NCBI GenBank assembly: GCA_037178855.1
Contig: JASJZC010000007.1
Coordinates: 310,001-374,000, forward strand
DNA from: Oscheius sp. JU75
Lineage: Eukaryota > Nematoda > Chromadorea > Rhabditida > Rhabditidae
Reading direction: 5' to 3'
DNA length: 64,000 nt
Shown: positions 60,210 through 64,000 of the stretch, one piece after another
Layout of the letters: every line of letters starts with the position of its first letter
Position numbering within the stretch: the first letter of the stretch is position 1
Translations under genes and position numbers: made by a program
Notes under the pieces: model-generated
What the model was told of the DNA's origin: nothing
The model's database searches: none
The model's input: only the letters and a program-made list of their open reading frames with translations

Positions 60210-60491
60210 CTACGACAGATTGCAGCAATCACTCTCCAGAAAAGGATTCTCAGAGTTCGGCTTTTTGATAACCAGTCCGTCTACAGTTTTGTGTTCTTCA
60301 CAATACTTGATCAGGCTAAACGTTTATAAAACATTGAAAATCTTTTTTTCTCACTCGTTAGCTGCCTGATTGACAGGAATGCGGCAAATTCCAGCCTGAC
60401 GACGCAGGTCCTCTACATGACGACGCATATCCTCTCCTAGTTTTTGAAAGGCAGCGAGAGACTTGGTTTCTATTGGGATGTTGGCGCTCAT
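60210..60491 (-). CDS. Heterotrimeric G-protein gamma subunit, 80 residues
   Basis: Two exons, 60491-60355 and 60315-60210, join in phase across a 39-nt intron (243 nt). The protein starts MSANIPIETKSLAAFQKLGE and then has the G-gamma coiled-coil signature VEDLRRQAGICRIPVNQAAN. Across the intron it continues DLIKYCEEHKTVDGLVIKKP and NSENPFLESDCCNLS. The order of coiled coil, DLxxYCEEH, NPF and a CAAX box (CNLS) is diagnostic. Gamma subunits bind G-beta and are prenylated at the CAAX cysteine to anchor the dimer at the inner plasma membrane. A CAAX ending in Ser favours farnesylation by the usual rule. The length (80) is slightly above the typical 65-75 because of a longer N-terminus. Confidence 0.93.
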
Positions 60492-61026
60492 TTCAAGGAT
60501 AGGTTTGAATCAAATAGTTTGAGGAAACTTATAAAGGTGTTCCAATTAGCAGGCCTGAAAGTACTGGAAAATAGACAAAAAGAGCCTGTTAGTCGCGATA
60601 ACACCTTCTTAAAGCAACTTTTTCTTCCTTAAACTACTTGAATCAGCGGAAATAATCAAGTCGAGGAAGTGTACTCTATCGTATTAAATGTTAACTCCCA
60701 GAACCTGCCAGAAATGTTTCCATGAAACCTGTCACTTTTTGGAGTTACGTTATAGAGCCTCTTAGTTCATATTATTCTTATCGAGGCTCAATAAAGGAAG
60801 ATACGATTATTGTGCGCTCAAAGGACCAGTACCAATTGAATATGGTATCCTTGGGAAGAACAGTGCTCAAAGTAATATAACTGGTTTAGTAGGCATAGAA
60901 TAGTGGGTGGTGTGGTACGTTTGATAGAATGCAAAAAGACAAAAAAAACCTTTCTATTTACTACTGTTGTACCGCAGAAGCAAAGGTACGCCGGACTCTT
61001 CCGCTCGAACCACGATGACTGCAAAT

Positions 61027-61072
61027 GTGGGCCGATAGCCCAGTAGGTAGAGCATTGAGGTCTAACTGACCC
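61027..61072 (+). repeat. Partial tRNA-like sequence (5' half only)
   Basis: GGGCCGATAGCCCAGTAGGT followed by AGAGCATTGAGG aligns with the first 35 nt of the tRNA-like genes at 14458 and 11201 (minus). The similarity ends in the anticodon-stem region and no T-arm follows. A truncated relative. Confidence 0.5.
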
Positions 61073-61453
61073 GACTGAAAGAGATTGGTATTCTGAGAAA
61101 TCTGAGAAAGACATTTTGAAAGAAAGAAATATAGGTTCTTCGGTTTTTTGTCTCCCTCATTACCATGGTCTTATCGTCAGCCAGGACCTGCTCGAAGGCC
61201 TTCCACTGAACTCCTGACCGCAGGCCTATCAGTCTATCTCGTAGCTAACAATCCCCCTTTAGGCCCTCTTGCACCATCTGCCTGTCCTTATCGTGTCTCT
61301 TTAGCAGAGATCAAGGTCTGGGAAAGCCTCTATTCTTGCAGAACCCACGTAAATTCCCATCTGAATTCAACGGACCAGACGTCACACAACAGCTCAACTT
61401 TGGACCTTATCGTTGAACTGCGAGGGTCCATGCGAATTTGCACGCAGGAAAGC

Positions 61454-61490
61454 TGATAAGACGGCGGGAGGACAGGGTTTTATATAGATA
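61454..61490 (+). promoter_or_regulatory. GATA motif and TATA box upstream of the NRAMP gene
   Basis: CTGATAAGA (about 61453-61461) is a TGATAA-type site of the kind bound by intestinal GATA factors in C. elegans. TTTATATAGATAAAA follows at about 61478-61492, some 40 nt before the ATG. Intestinal expression is an inference from this motif. Confidence 0.5.
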
Positions 61491-61527
61491 AAAGTGACAG
61501 CCGAGTCGCCACTGTTCACCAGAGACA

Positions 61528-64000
61528 ATGGATCCCTACAAGGAGGCTGTTTCGGCCGACAACGACTATCCAGAAGACAGCGAAGATGACAGTGTTCGAG
61601 CTCCGATCCAAACCTACACACGAAAAGTTTCCCTCATCGACGATGACAGTGTATGTTTTTTTTGGGTATTCACAGAAATGTTCTCGTTTTAGACCGGATT
61701 CAGCTTCAAAAAGTTGTGGAGGTTTACAGGCCCAGGCTTTCTTATGAGTATTGCCTATCTGGATCCAGGAAACATTGAGAGTGATCTGCAAAGTGGAGCC
61801 ATTTCTGGTTTTAAGGCAAGCTAATACATGTTTTTAATTACTCTCATCTCCGAACGTTAAAGAAAGGCTTTAACTTTGAATTTTTTAAGCGTTAGGGAAT
61901 CCATTTGTTTTGAGACAGATAACCATTATGACTGCCGTTTTTTCCTTATTCTGCAATAGTAGGAAACTTTTAAGAAACAAGTTAACAAAGACGAAGAGCG
62001 GTTTTTAGCAAGCATTCGAAGGTGTTGTATCAATTAAGACAACCTACAAATACCAAGCATTTTTTAAACAAAAAACCTCGTTTTATTTTTAAATTACTCG
62101 TATTTTAGCTCATCTGGGTGCTGCTAGTGGCACACATCCTGGGTCTCTTCCTTCAGCGTCTAGCAGCAAGAATTGGTGTCGTTTCGGGCAAGCATCTAGC
62201 GGAAGTTGCTCACTCCTACTACCCCAAATGGCCAAGACTAGCACTCTGGGTCATGGTCGAGCTGGCTATCATAGGATCAGACATGCAAGAAGTCATTGGT
62301 ACAGCGATTTCCCTGTATTTGCTCAGTAACACCAAGTATGCGACACTGTAAGGGAGAGACAATATAAAAACTTCAGGATTCCTCTCTGGGCAGGAGTGTT
62401 GATCACTATTTGTGATACTTTCACTTTCCTCTTTCTGGAAAAGTACGGTGTGAGAAAGTTCGAAGCCTTCTTTGCCTTCCTGATTTCGGCGATGGCCATC
62501 GCCTTCGGCTTTGAGTTTTTTGAAGCGACTCCTAATGCTGTAAGCTACTTCTAAGCTTTACCAAAGACAAATTTCAGGGTGACCTTTTTTCTGGAATGTT
62601 CCTTCCGTGGTGTACAAACTGTGACACGAATCAATGGCTACAGGCAGTAGCTATTATTGGAGCCGTTGTCATGCCACACAATTTCTACTTGCACTCCGCT
62701 TTGGTCAAGGTCAGTAGCTAATCGCCTTATCGGTATCTGGATCGATTGTAGTCTACTGTTGGGCTGGGGTTGGTTTCGAATGAGCATGAAGTGATGGAAG
62801 GTATTGCAGTTCTCATTCAACCAGGCTCAGCTATTCTAGTGACAACCTTCATAAAAACACAGAGCACTGTCTCTCACGAGTAAAGCATACATTCCAAACT
62901 TTAACAACGGTGAAATTGTCTTGGGGCTCTCTTGGGGCAATTCTCGGCAACTTATGGTAAAAAAGAAGCGTCCTAAAAACAGGTTGGCATAGAGTTTTTT
63001 TTTAAATTGTAACAGCTGTTTGTTCATAAATTAGTTGACGAGCATTCTATAACATATTGAAATTTCGTTTTCAGTCGCGTGACGTTGACCGCAAAAGGAA
63101 GGCGAAGGTCAGCGAGGCCAATTTCTACTTCTTCGTCGAATCCGCTTTTGCTCTCTTCTGTTCATTCTGGATCAACGTCCTCGTGGTCTCTGTCTTTGCC
63201 GAGGGACTGTTCGGAAAAAAAATGACGACATTCTGCAGATCTGCAAGGAGAAACATAACGGGATGCCAAGCTTTTACAAAAACGTTTACACCAACGATAC
63301 GGACAACGCCACAGCTGACATTTACCATGCCGGAATCTTCCTTGGCTGCAGTTTTGGAGTGGGAGCTCTCTACGTGTGGGCTGTAGGAATCTTGGCTGCT
63401 GGACAATCTTCGACAATGACAGGAACCTACGCTGGACAGTTTGCTATGGAGGTAGTTGACTAAACTTACCTCAAAAATAATGATTTCAGGGCTTCATCCG
63501 AGTTAGATGGCCGCAATGGAAGAGAGTTCTTCTCACCCGTACTCTGGCCATTGGACCCACGCTGTTCGTTGTCATTTTTAGCAAAGGGATCGACAACATT
63601 TCCCACCTGAACGATCTTCTCAACTGCATCCAGGTAGGTTTTGAAACGAATTGGTACTATAAAAATCACCTCAACGTTCACACAATTAGATCTGTTACAC
63701 GCAAGAATGTCCGGTATCCTTACTGAACAAGCATGTCTAAAACATGCCTTTCGCTATTCTCACGCCATAACAATCCTAAAAACTGTATGTGTGTCAGCTG
63801 ATAAAATTGAACTTAGGATCAATTTCTACCGAAGAACTTGCGAAACAATAAAACTTTAAATTTGTAGATGGTGCAACTACCTTATGCTCTCATTCCCGTC
63901 TTGACATTCGCATCTGACAAGAGGATCATGAGCACTTATGCCTGCTCCAAGTATGTTCATATTCCAAGATCTTCAAAATATTCGTTCAGGTTCCAAAAAC
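61528..64000 (+). CDS. smf: NRAMP (SLC11/SMF) divalent-metal transporter, 3' end beyond window, apparent 1-nt frameshift
   Basis: Nine exons are visible: 61528-61650, 61693-61815, 62109-62335, 62377-62539, 62578-62709, 63075-63451, 63490-63633, 63868-63950 and 63990-64000 onward. TM1 carries [18 protein letters not shown] with the metal-binding DPGN, and TM6 carries [17 protein letters not shown] with the second metal site. Later parts ([19 protein letters not shown]) are typical of TM8. NRAMP proteins move Mn2+ and Fe2+ with protons across gut apical or endosomal membranes. The second intron uses a GC donor (AAG/GCAAGC at 61816). In exon 6 the frame GLFGKK ends in an A8 run (63215-63222). 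One more A would connect it to the true downstream frame ([20 protein letters not shown]), and exon 6 is 377 nt where 378 is needed. This is a sequencing error or a disabling mutation. Confidence 0.95.

Noticed and set aside
62710-63074. Possible extra exon in NRAMP intron 5
   Set aside because: Exons 5 and 6 join directly in phase with conserved residues (ALVK then SRDVDR); the 365-nt intron holds no matching frame.

Overview
The window is nuclear DNA of a free-living-type nematode, most likely a rhabditid related to Caenorhabditis. The evidence is the gene families present: class-X (Srx) and Sra/Srab-like serpentine receptors, a DUF19/T20D4.11-like secreted protein, nematode FkbM-domain proteins, F-box and F-box-associated proteins, tandem C-type lectin domains and an XK/CED-8 homologue. 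Introns are very short (36-50 nt is common) with GT/AG borders and a few GC-AG introns. Core histone mRNAs end in metazoan-type stem-loops. No bacterial or viral gene organisation is seen. Exon borders below were joined by hand from reading frame, splice signals and family knowledge; no database search was run.

Layout. 1-0.74 kb: 3' end of a family-B (secretin/adhesion-type) GPCR. 1.5-3.45 kb: XK-related/CED-8-like scramblase (minus). 6.3-12.2 kb: an 11-exon coiled-coil protein (plus). 12.2-14.2 kb: a serpentine 7TM receptor (minus), convergent with the previous gene. 14.5 kb: a tRNA-like gene; 14.8-15.1 kb: a Tc1/mariner transposase remnant. 15.8-18.2 kb: DUF19 secreted protein and a C-type lectin. 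19.0-22.8 kb: two related F-box-associated-type genes, one lacking its 5' half, with an unassigned ORF and a perfect 44-bp palindrome between them. 24.5-26.6 kb: SLC7/LAT-type amino-acid transporter. 30.2-30.8 kb: a small secreted protein. 32.0-35.6 kb: two genes for charged, probably nuclear proteins. 37.4-39 kb: several very small genes. 39-42.5 kb: an Srx receptor. 42.7-44.1 kb: an F-box protein. 45.45-46.5 kb: a decayed mariner element. 49.9-52.2 kb: an FkbM-domain protein with a signal anchor. 52.6-53.4 kb: a Ser/Gly/Gln-rich secreted protein. 54.4-58.3 kb: a unidirectional H3-H2B-H2A-H4 cluster. 60.2-60.5 kb: a heterotrimeric G-protein gamma subunit with a CAAX box. 61.5 kb to the end: an NRAMP (SLC11/SMF) metal transporter that runs off the window and carries an apparent 1-nt frameshift.

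The genes look independently transcribed. Recurrent themes are chemosensory receptors of three classes plus a G-gamma subunit, secreted or surface proteins, and ubiquitin-ligase adaptors. Non-genic space carries tRNA-like sequences with over-long anticodon loops, a dispersed repeat present in three copies (two nearly identical over about 180 bp) and a second repeat that forms a 200-bp foldback.
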